Origin: Haliotis asinina
Lineage: Eukaryota; Mollusca; Gastropoda; Lepetellida; Haliotidae
Assembly (NCBI RefSeq): GCF_037392515.1
Contig: NC_090280.1
Coordinates: forward strand, 61,579,504 to 61,643,503
DNA: 64,000 nt
Direction: 5' to 3'
In this document: positions 23,526 to 35,264 of the stretch, one piece after another
Layout of the letters: every line of letters begins with the position of its first letter
Position numbering within the stretch: position 1 is the first letter of the stretch
Program-made: the position numbers and the translations under genes
The notes under the pieces: generated by a model
Database searches by the model: none
Seen by the model: only the letters and a program-made list of their open reading frames with translations
What the model was told of the DNA's origin: nothing

Positions 23526-24204
23526 TCGAGGGTCAAGCAGTTTCTGTCAACATTTTAAGAAGTCATATGTGTTCATCTTTGCGGATAATTTCTGCAGTTA
23601 CCTATATTTAAAGGAAACTCTTTTGCAACAAATAGTACAAGGTATCAGATATTTATACTCTTTGAAAACAAATATTCCAACCCTTCTTTATTTGATGGTG
23701 TACACTGAGTATTTGAGAAGTCTTGTTTTCAAAAGGGCTGTAGTTGAAATAAACGTTCATTGATTTAGATTCAAATGCCCCGGGCACATACACTCAAACA
23801 AAAATGAAGGAAAAACAATATAATCGTGGTTTTATTTTTACATCTTTAAGTGGTTATTTAAAAAATGAAAACGACCAAGTGAAATGACATGACTCTAACA
23901 TTATAGACCGTGAACTACTGTAAACGACAAGGGAAACACTGAATTGGTAACCATGGAGATCTACATCCTGACGTTTTGTGGTACCTACCTACGCAAACGT
24001 TGGATAAACCATAAATACACTCTCCTTATCAACGTGGTCACCCATACCCGAACGCTTGTATCGGAGTTCTTGGAATTGGGGACATTATAGCTGGACTCTA
24101 TTTCTAAACAGAGACAAAAATTAGAGAAGATAAGACTTGATAGCTTGTATCAACAGATAGCCATGCCAGCCTTTACGAGTCTGATTAGAATTGATCTTCA
24201 GCGA

Positions 24205-24360
24205 CCCAGGGATCGGGTAATCAGGCTCGCTTTCTTGACTGACCTGCCATCTTATCCAGTTGCGTAGATCGATGCTCGTGTTCTTGACCACTGGTCAAGA
24301 CTCCATTATTTACGGACACATATACACCTGGAATATTGCTGAGTGAGGCGTTAAGTAACA
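24205..24360 (+). mobile_element. SINE family B, partial (duplicate)
   Basis: Counterpart of 14998-15150, with small substitutions. Confidence 0.65.
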
Positions 24361-24461
24361 CCTTAGGAATATGACCGGGGGAACACAAATTGAGAGTGGA
24401 AAGAAATGATTAGGCTTGATCATCCACCAGAGCAAAATAGAAAATTACATGTGTGAACTGG

Positions 24462-24624
24462 GACGAAGGAGTGGCCTTTAGGTTAAAGCATTCGTTCGTC
24501 GCAACGAAAACCCGAGTGCGAATGTCAACATGGGTACAATGTACGAAGTCAATTTCCGCTGTCCTCAGCTGCCATCATGTTGGAATCTTGCTACCAGGGC
24601 CGTAAAACTACACTCACGCACATA
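24462..24624 (+). mobile_element. SINE family A, diverged (duplicate)
   Basis: Counterpart of 15254-15415. Confidence 0.6.
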
Positions 24625-25313
24625 AACGGGCTACTGAAAATGAGTGTTGGCTTCAGGTATTGGTCAAAGGTGTAAACACGACCCTTTTGGGGATAGTATA
24701 TAGAGATAATCGCGAAAGCACGAAGCAAACATAGCAGACACTGATGTGAACGATAATACAGGTATGCCGGTCCGTTAGTCCCCAGGATGTGGGTCTCGTT
24801 GGCATGTCATGAAAGCTACATCGAATCCAATATCCACTATGTTTCCCAGGATTTGTTAGCACCATGCACCGGTCTATGAGAAAGCCTAAAGGATGCCACT
24901 ACGTTTAACGCACTCACTGATAATACTGTGAAAACAACGGTCCGCTAACATGTGACAGACCCAGTCAAATTCTTCCTGTTTCCACAACAGACTGCACTGC
25001 TATATTGGAAACGAAAAATACAAACACAAACACACGTTAACTTAGTGGCATTACATGTTAACTGACGGACGTCCATTATAATTATTGGCAAGTGTTAAAT
25101 ACCATATTTAGAAAACGTGATAATGTTATCAGAAACAACCAGAGACTTTACTCAAGCCAAATAATGGGAAACGGTCACGGTTTAACAAAATATCACAAAC
25201 AAAATATTACACCTAAAATCTTGGTTAGTTTTAAATTTACTTTGAAAGATTTGGAACTTACGTACGAATAAAGCCCAGAGTCAACAGTTTAACGAGGGTG
25301 TATTTTTTTGTAA

Positions 25314-25325
25314 ATTGTATTACTG
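25314..25325. other. Empty target site of the mariner
   Basis: The run AAATTGTATTACTG has one TA where spacer 1 has TA, mariner, TA. Confidence 0.88.
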
Positions 25326-26290
25326 ATTAAGTAATATAGATATAGTAATAATTATTATTTGGGTCACAAAGTTTCCAGTGATAATTATTATGCACATTTC
25401 GTATCACAAATGTTCAGTGCTATCAATATTTTAGCGCGGGACTTTAGGTAGTTCTCTTGAGATACCTCCCTTCCCATTACTGGCTTGGCATTTAAACATA
25501 AAATATGATGGAGAAAAAAGTTTATTTGTAAAACCATTTGTATTCCATTTGGCCCACGCAATACATTTCGATGATCTGAAATAGGAGTCGTCAACAGTTT
25601 ACACTGCCTATGTGAAGTGAATTTTGCACATATTAATACAGTGTAAACGTAAAGTAATTCAACAACGCTTGAATTCGAATACGACATGGAAACATGCATT
25701 CAGTATATATGGACTATTACGAATCTTTGTTTTTCGAAATCCGGACCACAGTTGCACTGAGATGTCACATCCGTATGCAGGTGCATTTTGTAGGAATTTC
25801 ATCAACCATCGTGTTCCTCTTATTACAGATGCTATCCATATCAGTCAGAAGTCATTAAAAGGTCACTTGCGATGAAATCATTTACTCTCATGACCCAGAA
25901 ATAGGAGACAAGTGAGACGACCTCATTTGTTTCACATTTGGTTTCACAATTCAGGACAACGTAACCAGAACTGTAGGATTACTGTTCCAGCACCCACATC
26001 CCTTCATGCTATCATTTGTTAAACAGCTCTTGTTCTGAAGGTTTTGATCAAAACTGCAGCATTCAAAGTTTCTTTAAATCGTTCGAAAAGTTAACTTTTA
26101 GGCGAACACATGGATATTACTATTTGATAACTATTCAGAAACATATTCTCAACATACATGTATTGTTGTGCTTGCTATTGGTCATTTTATAAGCTTTACA
26201 AACATAAAATGCTTATTTGTTTAATCCAGAGTCGTGTCTTTTTTGTAATGATAAAGGGGAGAAACTCTTGCTGAGATGTGGGTTTTGATT

Positions 26291-26364
26291 CAGTAGTCCG
26301 GACGATTCGCATTCCGGACGCATTTGCTGAAAACACAACCGTCCGGATTAACGAGGCTTCACTG
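26291..26364. mobile_element. Short pogo/Tigger-like element (duplicate)
   Basis: Counterpart of 19008-19081, with the same ends. Confidence 0.45.
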
Positions 26365-26559
26365 CACTAAGAATTGAGCAAATAACATTTCTTATGGAAA
26401 TAGAAAGAGCTAAATTCAATGGAATTCTTGAAAATGCCTGGTAAACAATCGACTATAAGAAAATCACGAGCTGCTCCCTCGGGGCACATTGACCCCAATC
26501 AATCGAATCACAGAGGCAAACCACCCAGTCTTGTCCGGCTGTCATGTTAAAAAAGCAGT

Positions 26560-26720
26560 AGAATACTTGTCGGAAGAGGTGACGAAAGGGATCGGGTGGT
26601 CAGGCTTGCTTAATGCAGCTGGGTTGACACACGTCATCGGATGCCTGGATTATCTGGTCAAGAATTACAGGAAGCCGCCACATATCTGAAATTGATACTG
26701 TGACGTACACCTAAGCCTAC
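26560..26720 (+). mobile_element. SINE family B, worn (duplicate)
   Basis: Counterpart of 19285-19445. Confidence 0.6.
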
Positions 26721-26805
26721 TCACTCCTGCTGTGATGCAACCGTACAGTCAGTTGTTTCCTCTTGTAACATGATCCTGTGTTATCTACCCTACTATTCTA
26801 TTGCA

Positions 26806-27576
26806 TCCACTGCAATAAAGAAGGTGTCTATTCATAAACGTGTTCCTCTTTATCATATCAGCTTCTAAATGTCACTTTAGGAAGGAATCCACACAAAGAT
26901 GACAGAAATGTACAGCCGATAGATGTTACACCCTTATGAAGTGCCACACAGTATGCATGACGGTAAGAGAAGACAAAACAAGCCAAGGTACCATAAGTCC
27001 CCATGGTCCCTAGTATGGTGATCTACCTTCTGTTGTTGACGATCTATGGCCTGTTTTTATATTGTAGTGTCCAAATAGTGATAATATTAGTTTTTAAGTT
27101 TCCATGCTAGTTTTTCTATGCTAACTGCGATAGTCTAGTGGTTTTACTGTCCTTCGTCGACAGGTTCTTCATAATATGCATATATATTCCTTTTTATACC
27201 ACGTATGTTCTCGTCACGATATGGCTGCAATATTGCCGACGTGACGTTAGATATTAACTCACTCACTCACTAACAAAACAAGGGATTATAAATGCCATCA
27301 CAATGCATTAAACTGACCTGAACCACAAAAGCATGACACGAATAAAGTTATCCAACGGATATTGACAGTCGTATTTATTGGAATCCTTTCATAAAATGTG
27401 CACGGTCCATTTTACACATCTTATTTGAAAAGCAAAATAATATATTGTGTTTATCCATCATTGCTGCAAATCAAAAGATCAAACTTACAAATAGCAACTC
27501 AACTGGATGTCGAGTCTTCATTTATGGACCCACGTCCATCTCATTCATGTATACACACGTATGTAGACCTTAGTCG
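26806..27576. repeat. 3' flank of receptor gene 3 (array unit L3)
   Basis: Nearly identical to L2 (19521-20294), including the LINE insertion and its flanking duplication. This near-identity marks a recent duplication or conversion. Confidence 0.85.
26990..27272 (+). mobile_element. LINE 3'-UTR insertion in L3
   Basis: The same insertion as at 19715-19990, with the same ends and flanking ACAAAACAAG. It is shared by descent rather than independent. Confidence 0.8.
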
Positions 27577-28647
27577 TCATGTTTGTATTAGAATTATCAC
27601 TGTTCCACATACCACGATTCCAGTTATTGCAAACGTCCAAAACAAAATAGTTTCAATTCGTTTCCACAAGCAATTAATCTTCGTTTTGTTCCCATCCTCG
27701 GCAACATCTCGCTTGTTTTGGCTCAGCTTCAGAAGAACCACAGTACAGACAACTGACAGACCTGACAATACGAGTTGTCCTCCAATGAAAATCCCAAATA
27801 CAGGCATTGTGAGGGAAATGGCAGGGATGTTACCAAAGATGTGGCTCAGCATGACGTAATAGAAAAGCAACAGGGTCGTGGCCAATCCCACCTTCTCCCC
27901 ACTCTCAGCCGGTAACAGGAACACAAAGGGATTCAAGCAAGAGGTCACAACTGAAGGTAAAACGATGCTGACTAAGTAATATTCCCTTCGTCGACGGATA
28001 TTCAGAGTGATATCAATGTAGTTCTGTCGACCCATATGTGTAACCAGGTTACTTTCTACAGAATGTAACTCCCATTGTCCATTTTGTTTCATTGAAGATT
28101 GAACATGAACTTGCGACTCAACAATTTGTGTATGTTTCCTTCCATGTACCCATATTCCGATGTGAAAAGGACATGCTTGACTGTCAAATGGAAATTTTGT
28201 TGTGTCTATTGGACACTGGATATTTCCGGTATAGTCCGGAACCCATTCAACTGTCCCGTTGGATTTAATGTTAACGAGGGAATTCTCCGCGGTCAGGTAT
28301 CTGTTTGTCCTTATTGCTGACGGCATGGCCAATTGAGGAACCCATACCTGTCCATCTGGAACAAAAGTCTCATGAATACCTGGGAAATCCGACTCATTCC
28401 ACGCCAGAGCATTATCCTCCCACCTAACCATAAAAAACATCACAGCTGACAGCATCTGATTCTTCTCATCCAAACCAAGGAGATACGACAGCCACACTTC
28501 CACGGATACTTTCACTGTTTTATCTACTCCACCAGGAAGGACGTTTTTGCTATAGTTGTTGAAAATATGCTGGTGTAATGATGCTTCTATGCCGCTTCCT
28601 TCAACACAGATAAGACCACAGTAAATTCCAACAATGAAATATAACAT
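27577..28647 (-). CDS. Cys-loop ligand-gated ion channel subunit, copy 3 (diverged binding domain)
   Basis: Intronless, 356 residues. The signal peptide, Cys-loop (Cys145-Cys159), Trp166, Gly-Glu-Lys before M2, M2 9' Leu and M1-M4 are all kept. The channel half is almost the same as copy 2. The ligand-binding half differs most at about residues 42-85 (the beta1-beta2 and loop-D area) and 160-205 (loop B to loop C). These are the regions that line the agonist site in this family, so its ligand or its partner interface may differ from copies 1 and 2. The 5' flank is also diverged. No break is seen, and the gene is probably functional. Confidence 0.9.
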   Translation of the reverse strand: MLYFIVGIYCGLICVEGSGIEASLHQHIFNNYSKNVLPGGVDKTVKVSVEVWLSYLLGLDEKNQMLSAVMFFMVRWEDNALAWNESDFPGIHETFVPDGQVWVPQLAMPSAIRTNRYLTAENSLVNIKSNGTVEWVPDYTGNIQCPIDTTKFPFDSQACPFHIGIWVHGRKHTQIVESQVHVQSSMKQNGQWELHSVESNLVTHMGRQNYIDITLNIRRRREYYLVSIVLPSVVTSCLNPFVFLLPAESGEKVGLATTLLLFYYVMLSHIFGNIPAISLTMPVFGIFIGGQLVLSGLSVVCTVVLLKLSQNKRDVAEDGNKTKINCLWKRIETILFWTFAITGIVVCGTVIILIQT

Positions 28648-29640
28648 GTTAAGGTGGAATGATCAACAGCGTTGTGAAACAGTGTGAAATAGCACGTACA
28701 AGACGCGGAATCTAGCAGAATAAAATACCTTCAAATTATGTGTAGAGTTTGTAGAAATGCATGTATGCATGTATTTGTATATTGTCGTTGCCACGACGAC
28801 ATTGACATTAGACCACTACCACGTGATGTTGAAGGATTTGAACAAACACGGCGACGGATCATTTGAATTAAGAAATAGTCACACACACACCGTCTATTTG
28901 GAATATCAGGATATATTTTGTGGAATGACGATCCAATATGCATCTGCATGTACAAATTGTAGGTTTAGTTACATTTTTTATCATTTTTGAAATAGGGAAA
29001 TGTGAGCCTCAGCTAAGCATCCCATTGATTAAAATAGTTTGCCAAAGGTAGTATTCAATATTTGTCAACCATAATGGATGTCCATAGGTCTATATACATA
29101 CGCAAAGCAGTCAGTTTGTGATTTGTTGCGCTTTGCATTATATTTCCGGGAAAGCAGCGCAGCGAATTGCTCATCGGGTCACACGCGTGTAGCACGGTAT
29201 TGCAGCTTTGCACATGGTCTTGCAGAGTTTTCTCGCTTGTTTGTATGTGACAGTGTAGAACCATCAAGTAAAGTGTACATGTACTCCGATCACACATGTC
29301 GTTATGATACAAATAATAATGTATTAATAAACTGTTTCTTAAGTGCAAAGAGATGTCTCACAGAAACCAAGGAATGCATGTCTCTATGGAAATAGTCATA
29401 GTTGTTCTCTGCCTTTAGCTGAGATGTCTTCTGAATACGGAAATGGTTTTGTTGGTTCTATTCTTCAAGTTCATAGAGGTTAGTGTGAGTGTGTTTTTGA
29501 GATGATGAATATCTTGCAACGATGGAGAGCTGTTTGTGATCACGTGGATTCACATATAGGTTATAATCTGTCAAAACGCCTAACAAAAACGTTTGAATTC
29601 TTAGGTCTCCTTAATAGACACTGACGTTAAAAATGGGCAT
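28648..29640. repeat. Diverged 5' flank of receptor gene 3
   Basis: Recognisably homologous to 6165-7216 and 21366-22419. Shared blocks include TAATGGATGTCCATAG and GACAGTGTAGAACCATCAAGTAAA. It has many substitutions and indels. Similarity fades near 29640, which marks the right edge of the array. Confidence 0.75.
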
Positions 29641-29819
29641 GTGAAGACGAAGTCTACCATCATAACGACCATTACATTCTGACAAACAAATACATGTACA
29701 TACAAAAACTTAATCATATATCCAACATACCTCGATGTAACGTAGTTAGACCTCCGAAATATTAAGATGTGTACAGTGTTGTATGTAGTGCCACATTGAA
29801 CTTGTATAGCATTTTGTAT

Positions 29820-29900
29820 GTGAGTGAGTGAGTGAGTTTGGTTTTACGCCGCTTTTAGCAATATTCCAGCAATATCACGGCGGGGGACACCAGAAAATGG
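29820..29900 (-). mobile_element. SINE family A, 3' end only
   Basis: The reverse complement shows the ACGCCGCTTTTAGCAATATTC block and the GAGTGAGTGAGTG tail. Confidence 0.75.
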
Positions 29901-30760
29901 CATTTTGTATGTATTGTCACATCCGACATATGTTGTATATAGCGAAAAATAAGTAGTATAATTCGTGTCATACCTGACATATTATATTGTAGATAACATA
30001 TCACCCGACCTGTCATGTTGTGTATAGCAATATCTGACATATCATATTGTCTATAGGGTCATATTCCTGCTGTATATTGCATCACGTGTAACATACTGTA
30101 TTGCACATGGCGGCACATCCAGCATACCATGCTGTGTCACAGCACCTAGCATATAGTGTTGTATATGACACATATCATACTGTTCACATGGGTTCACATC
30201 ACATATCTTGCTGTAAATCGCGTTAGATCAAACATATCTTATGGTATTTTGCATCACGTCTGATCTATCATCTTATATATAATGCATCACAGCCAATATA
30301 TCATGTTGTATATTATAAACACATCAAACATTTATGTTGCATATAGCATCAGAGGTGACGTGTCAAGTTCTATATGCAATGAGCATCGATCTGCACAACT
30401 GGGAACCGATGACATGTGTCCACCAAATCAACGAGTACGACCACCTAATCCCGTTAATCGCCTCTTATGACAAGCATAGTCTCCTTTTGAGGCAAGCATG
30501 GGTTGCTGAAGGCCTATTTTACCTCGGACCTTCATGGGCCTATATGGTATGTAGGTCTTATCAAACATTTGTTGTATATTTGCCACATCTGACAAGTCGT
30601 GATGTGTCTTGTGTCACATCGAATGTGCATTCATTGAATATTGCACGACATCTATCTTATTCTGTTGTATATTGCTTCACATGTCCGCCCTATAATATAT
30701 GTTCCCAATGTTACATCAGTGCACTTACAAATATGTGTACACAACCATTGACTACTGCAA
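29890..30760. repeat. Degenerate minisatellite, roughly 30-bp unit
   Basis: Repeated loosely as CATATCATGTTGTATATAGC plus CATCACATCTGA. Units vary strongly in sequence and length. A SINE at 30380-30545 interrupts the array. Short frames here are by-products of the repeat. Confidence 0.65.
30380..30545 (-). mobile_element. SINE family B, partial, inverted
   Basis: It contains the inverted blocks AACCGATGACATGTG, CGCCTCTTATGACAAGCATAG and GCATGGGTTGCTGAAGGCC, inserted into the minisatellite. Confidence 0.7.
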
Positions 30761-31084
30761 TGATGGACAATAATATCATTTGCTTGTAACCATTGCACTG
30801 CATTGAGGCCCAAGTAAAGGTACACCTGGTAACACCACCATTCCACAGAGATTCATCGGTCTCTCGTCGGAAGCAAAGCTTTTTAGACGTGGATCACTGA
30901 TCATTCTAACACAAACCCGAAGACTACTTATGAAATATGGTCTCTGACCGTTCTAATGCAAACCTGAAGATTACTTTGTAAACATAAACACAATGAGACG
31001 ACTTGCAGATTGTTTTTGTGGTCATTTTCTCTAACTAAATGTTTGATTGGCATGCTAGAAGTTGGTGAATCAAAAAGGAAACAT

Positions 31085-31165
31085 ACAACGTTATGGATTA
31101 CAACTTCTTATTTACTGCATAGGGCGACGTTTCGATGTAGGTTCTTACATTATCAAGCTAAGAGT
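31085..31165. repeat. Dispersed GCGACGTTTCGA repeat
   Basis: The block TTCTTATTTACTGCATAGGG plus CGACGTTTCGATGTAGG and TTATCAAGC is related to sequences at 61343-61450 and 62235-62310. The family is unknown. Confidence 0.45.
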
Positions 31166-31189
31166 GAATACAACCAGGTGTTAAGAATG

Positions 31190-31455
31190 AGTGAGTGAGT
31201 TTAGTTTTACGCCACACTCAGCGCTATTCCAGCTATATGGCGGCGGTCTGTATCTAATCGATTCTGGACCAGACCATCCAGTGATCAACAACACGAGCAT
31301 CGATTCGCGCACTTGGGAACCGATGACGTGTCAACCCAGTCATCGAGCCTGACAACCCGATCCCGTTCGTCGCCTCGTACGACAAGCATAGTCGCGTTTT
31401 ATGGCAAGCATGGGTTGCTGAAGGCCTATTCTACTCCGGACCTTCACGAATAATT
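31190..31455 (-). mobile_element. SINE family B, near full length, inverted
   Basis: It reads GAGTGAGTTTAGTTTTACGC at the tail end, through ATCAACAACACGAGCATCG and CCCGTTCGTCGCCTC, to TTCTACTCCGGACCTTCACG at the head. Confidence 0.8.
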
Positions 31456-32900
31456 CACGAGTGATTTATTTTGATAAGATGTTAAGAAGTGTATATACGT
31501 AATAAAACATTTACTGTTACACGAAGTGTCGTTATCTGCATAAAACCCTTTCAGACGGAAACGGGATCAGGAAGTCAGGCTCGCTGACTTCATTCATGCA
31601 TGTCATCATTTCCTGAAACATTCACAATAATGTTAAACTTTTATCTTTCACTTTGGGCTGTTTCCTTAATGTAAGTTTCATCCAGTGATAGGGTGTTGTT
31701 GATCCATATCATGTTAATGCAACACATGTGGGGATAAGATCGAATTTTCTCGATCAAATTGTATTTCACAAAAATAGTACATGGATATGGCTATACAAGT
31801 TTCTATGTCATAAAGCGATAGCTATTATCGTGTCATTTCAGAATGATACAATTCTTGATTCCTCTAAAAGAGACACACTCTACTTTATATATGTGAAGGA
31901 ATTTAGAGCGAAGAAGACATAATGGTAGCGTATTCTAAGGGGTACGGAATGTTTTTGTGCTTTTTATAGAAGATGTAAGACTGACTGTCCAGTCTTCAGC
32001 ATGTACTTCTTTGATCAATGCATCATAACTGATTGTATACTGGCCGTTCTTCCATCCAAACTGGGTTTGATACAGCCAGGGGCTGTCAACAAAGAAAGTG
32101 GAAGCGTTTTCCATTAAACAGAAAACATGCAAGATGGAAATATACCCGAACATTCTGTGTGCGGAAGTATCCATTTTTGGTTGACTATAATGTGAAATCG
32201 GAGGAATGTGTTTGCCACTAGCAACTGTTAAAGTTTAAAGTAAACTGATTTTCCCCCAAATGCCCCACTGCCATCCAACAGTAATCGATATGAATTGAGT
32301 CCCAGTCGTAAATGCTAGGCCAAAAAAAGATTTCGTGTGGACGAAACATTATTTGATTTGGGTTTCAGTGGTAATAAACACTTTGAGATTTGTCCATTAC
32401 TACTGTGCATTCGGTTTGAAGTTTGATTTAACTACCATAACTTGAGATTAGTTGAAACCGTCAGACTTCAGTTAGGACTGGATCAAATTAATTAGATTAA
32501 TAATTTCTCTGTTGAACGCATGCGTATCGATGTCACTTGACTATGTGAAAGGTGTGATCCAGTATCTAATACTATCAGCCCTGTTTTATTTGGCCAGTGT
32601 CATTCACTCGGCCACGAGAACAAATACTAATGGTTCTAGACTGTTCTATTTTTTTCTGACATAATGGTATAATATTTGATGACTCTGCACGAACCATCAT
32701 CAGATAGCTTTCAGTCTGTATTGAACTCGTGTTTTCACTTACTCTGATCGTGTCACCTGAACAAACATGAAACGATTATCTGGTTATGATATGTAACCAC
32801 ACATCTCAGTCCGGTATCACATCACGAGCAGACACATTGTACAGCATCTCCTCCGCCAGAAGAAGATGTTGTTCATACCAGTTGATGTTTGTTTGCCAGC
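31456..32900. other. Unassigned sequence
   Basis: No recognised gene. A minus-strand frame at 31935-32174 (79 codons, with F-G-W-K-N-G-Q-Y) looks mildly protein-like, but it has no homologous copy here and no clear exon boundaries, so I do not call it. Confidence 0.4.
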
Positions 32901-32924
32901 CTCTGTGAAAGGCGATATTGCAAC

Positions 32925-33463
32925 TTGCTCTGCAGGAACACATCTTCCAAAACCACAGTAAGAGTACCATCCCTGGAAGATTCAAGGAAGTTGTCAAGGT
33001 GACTCTAGAGGCTCATCTCAACATTATCATTGGTCTGGATGAGAGGAGACAAATGGTAATGTCTGCACATGGGTGTGAAATTGGTTGATCCTGGTGTGTC
33101 CTGATGATTATCCAACATGTAACATAGTTACCGAGTCATGGGTATATGATGTATGCCAGATGAACATTGTCGACGTGAACGTTAATGCAAGCTCATCGGT
33201 GATGCTGAATGGACAGTGGGAAATGTTTTCACTGACGGCTGACCTTTGTCCATTTTACAGACAAAATAATGTTGTGCAAACAGGATTGTCTATTCGCCGA
33301 AGACGGGAATACTACTTGATCAGCATCGTCTTACCCTCCTTGGTTGCGTCCTGTCTGAACCCCTTCGTGTTCCTGTTACCGAGAGTGGCGAGAAGGTGGG
33401 TTTGGCTACATCTCCTATATTCTACTCCGTCTTACTGAGAAACACCGTCTTACTGATTATCCC

Positions 33464-33540
<77 letters not shown>

Positions 33541-33765
33541 AATGCCATTATTCGATATGTTAATCAGTGAATGTCTGCTGTGTCCCTTGTATGCATACTT
33601 TGTGTCGTCAAGAAGACGTGCAGTGATGGAGAAAAACAGTCAGAAGAACAATTCCTGACTGGCAAACTGAACAGGAGGAACCCCTGTCATCGACTGGACA
33701 TGATACTGTTTTCAGCGTTTACTGTAATGGGTGGAGCCTTTTGTGGGTCACAAAATAATACATAA
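32925..33765 (+). pseudogene. Degenerate Cys-loop receptor copy, inverted
   Basis: A fourth member of the receptor family, on the opposite strand. Pieces in order are: an H-I-F-Q-N segment and G-L-D-E-R-R-Q-M (32925-33060); a segment with N-G-Q-W-E and then R-R-R-R-E-Y-Y-L and S-C-L-N-P-F-V-F-L-L-P, leading into M1 (33170-33390); and an M3-loop-M4 remnant (33571-33765). The Cys-loop is missing by deletion, M2 is out of frame after 33390, and a CT microsatellite fills the place between M2 and M3. The binding domain looks closest to copy 3. Not functional as it stands. Confidence 0.8.
33470..33538. repeat. (CT)n microsatellite
   Basis: About 68 bp of CT dinucleotides with one interruption, inside the receptor pseudogene. 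Confidence 0.9.
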
Positions 33766-33770
33766 TACAA

Positions 33771-34284
33771 TACAGGTGCAAAATTTGAAAACAGTACCTG
33801 ACGGAGTACTACTTCCTGCAGAACAATATTCTGATACAGTTTGTAAATCCATTTTTTCATCCATTGTAAATCGGCGATTTAAAGGTCTGCAATGCATTTA
33901 CTGAAGATCTATACAGTGGACTGACTCATACCGGCACCACTCGGGACCAAATACAAATGCCGGTTTTGACAAAGTGCCGGTACTTGGAGTCATACTGATG
34001 GTGAACATGGAAGCGTCATATTGTGTTTCTCCAAACATGCCTTTCCTATACCCGAGTAGAACGTTACATTTGAAAAAACGGTCGTACAATGCTCGTGAAG
34101 TGGTTGCGAGGAACATCGCAAAATCTGGTTGGTGACAGAGGATGGTGTTTACATGTGATTAGGCATATAATAGGAAATCGAGCACCGGTCATTGGCGTCG
34201 TGAGCTAGAACGTTAATCACTCGGCTACCTCTTCTGTAATAAAGAAACACAATCCCATATTCCAATAGTGGTGTGTTCCTTTAT
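33771..34284. other. Unassigned sequence
   Basis: No gene or repeat recognised. Confidence 0.4.
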
Positions 34285-34750
34285 GAATAAATGTTTCAGT
34301 GTCAAAACAGTGAAGAATCTTTTCAATTTCAATTATCATTTTACTATTTAATTTTTTAAAGAAATAGAATTATTTGATAAATTTGGATTGATGTGTTTTG
34401 GGTATACTGTACATATATATCTCTTATCATCGGTAGTTCAAGTGAGAAACTTAGAATGTTTGTGGCTGTATCCTCATATGGGACTGAAGTATTGTAAAAG
34501 TATTGTCATCTTGTTGTAATACTTTCAAAGTAAATATACACTTACCAGGATTTTGTAAACGTAGTATTTTGTGAGTGGTAACATGTTCCCATAATCGCGT
34601 GCGGCTGAAGGGATTGTGTCAATAAAACTAGGAACCATGCAGGTAAGTAGAATACATTAAGTCAAAAGTCTCTGGTATGGTGATCTACCGTCAGTTGTGG
34701 GATATGTGCAGCCTGTTTTATAGTGTACCTTCTTCTAAAGTTAAAAGTTG
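34285..34750 (+). mobile_element. 5'-truncated LINE (end of ORF2 and 3' UTR)
   Basis: It begins in the last 30 or so codons of ORF2 (the GTCAAAACAGTGAAG block) and runs through 3'-UTR blocks such as GGAACCATGCAGGTAAG and TATGGTGATCTACCGTCAG. The ACTC tail is not preserved. Confidence 0.75.
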
Positions 34751-35050
34751 TAGATTTAATTACATGTATAGCTGCATATACCACTACCACCGTCCAGACA
34801 AATATGGCGGTATATCGAGGGTGGTGGCATATCGAGGGTGGACATAATCAGTGACATAACCCCTCAAGAGTAGATGAGGCTTCTGATTGCTGTCTGTACA
34901 CTTAATTAGCAAGTCATCTTGGCAATGAATACACCAATTAGACACACTTCTGCTGAAACAAAGTTGTTTTGATAGTAACAGGATTGTTTTATCTCCAAAA
35001 GAAATGCATGACACCAGCATGCAGTGGATTTGCTGATCAGAGTTGACGTT

Positions 35051-35264
35051 ATATCCAGGGAATTGGTACATTTGCTTTAACAAATTTTGGCGATAGCGGT
35101 GTATCCAGGGAATTGGTACATTTGCTTTAACAAATTTTGGCGATAGCGGTGTATCCAGGGAATTGGTACATTTGCTTTAACAAATTTTGGCGATAGCGGT
35201 GTATCCAGGGAATTGGTACATTTGCTTTAACAAATTTTGGCGATAGCGGTGTATCCAGGGAATT
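35051..35264. repeat. Perfect 50-bp tandem repeat, 4.3 copies
   Basis: The unit starts TATCCAGGGAATTGGTACAT and ends GGCGATAGCGGT. The four complete units are identical except for the first base. Worn relatives of the unit flank it near 34795 and 35310. Confidence 0.95.

Larger units (their letters stand above)
21366..26805. repeat. Spacer 2 between receptor genes 2 and 3
   Basis: About 5.4 kb, matching spacer 1 after the LINE and mariner are removed from that copy. It keeps both empty target sites and the duplicated old SINE and pogo-like pieces. It lacks the 670-bp block with the Tc1 fragment. No gene recognised. The part adjacent to 21366 would hold the promoter of gene 2. Confidence 0.85.

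Noticed and set aside
29890-30760. CRISPR-like or satellite-like regular spacing
   Set aside because: Units vary in length and sequence, there are no constant repeats with unique spacers, and the genome is eukaryotic.
31935-32174. Minus-strand 79-codon frame as a host exon
   Set aside because: Mildly protein-like, but without splice borders that I can trust or a recognisable family.
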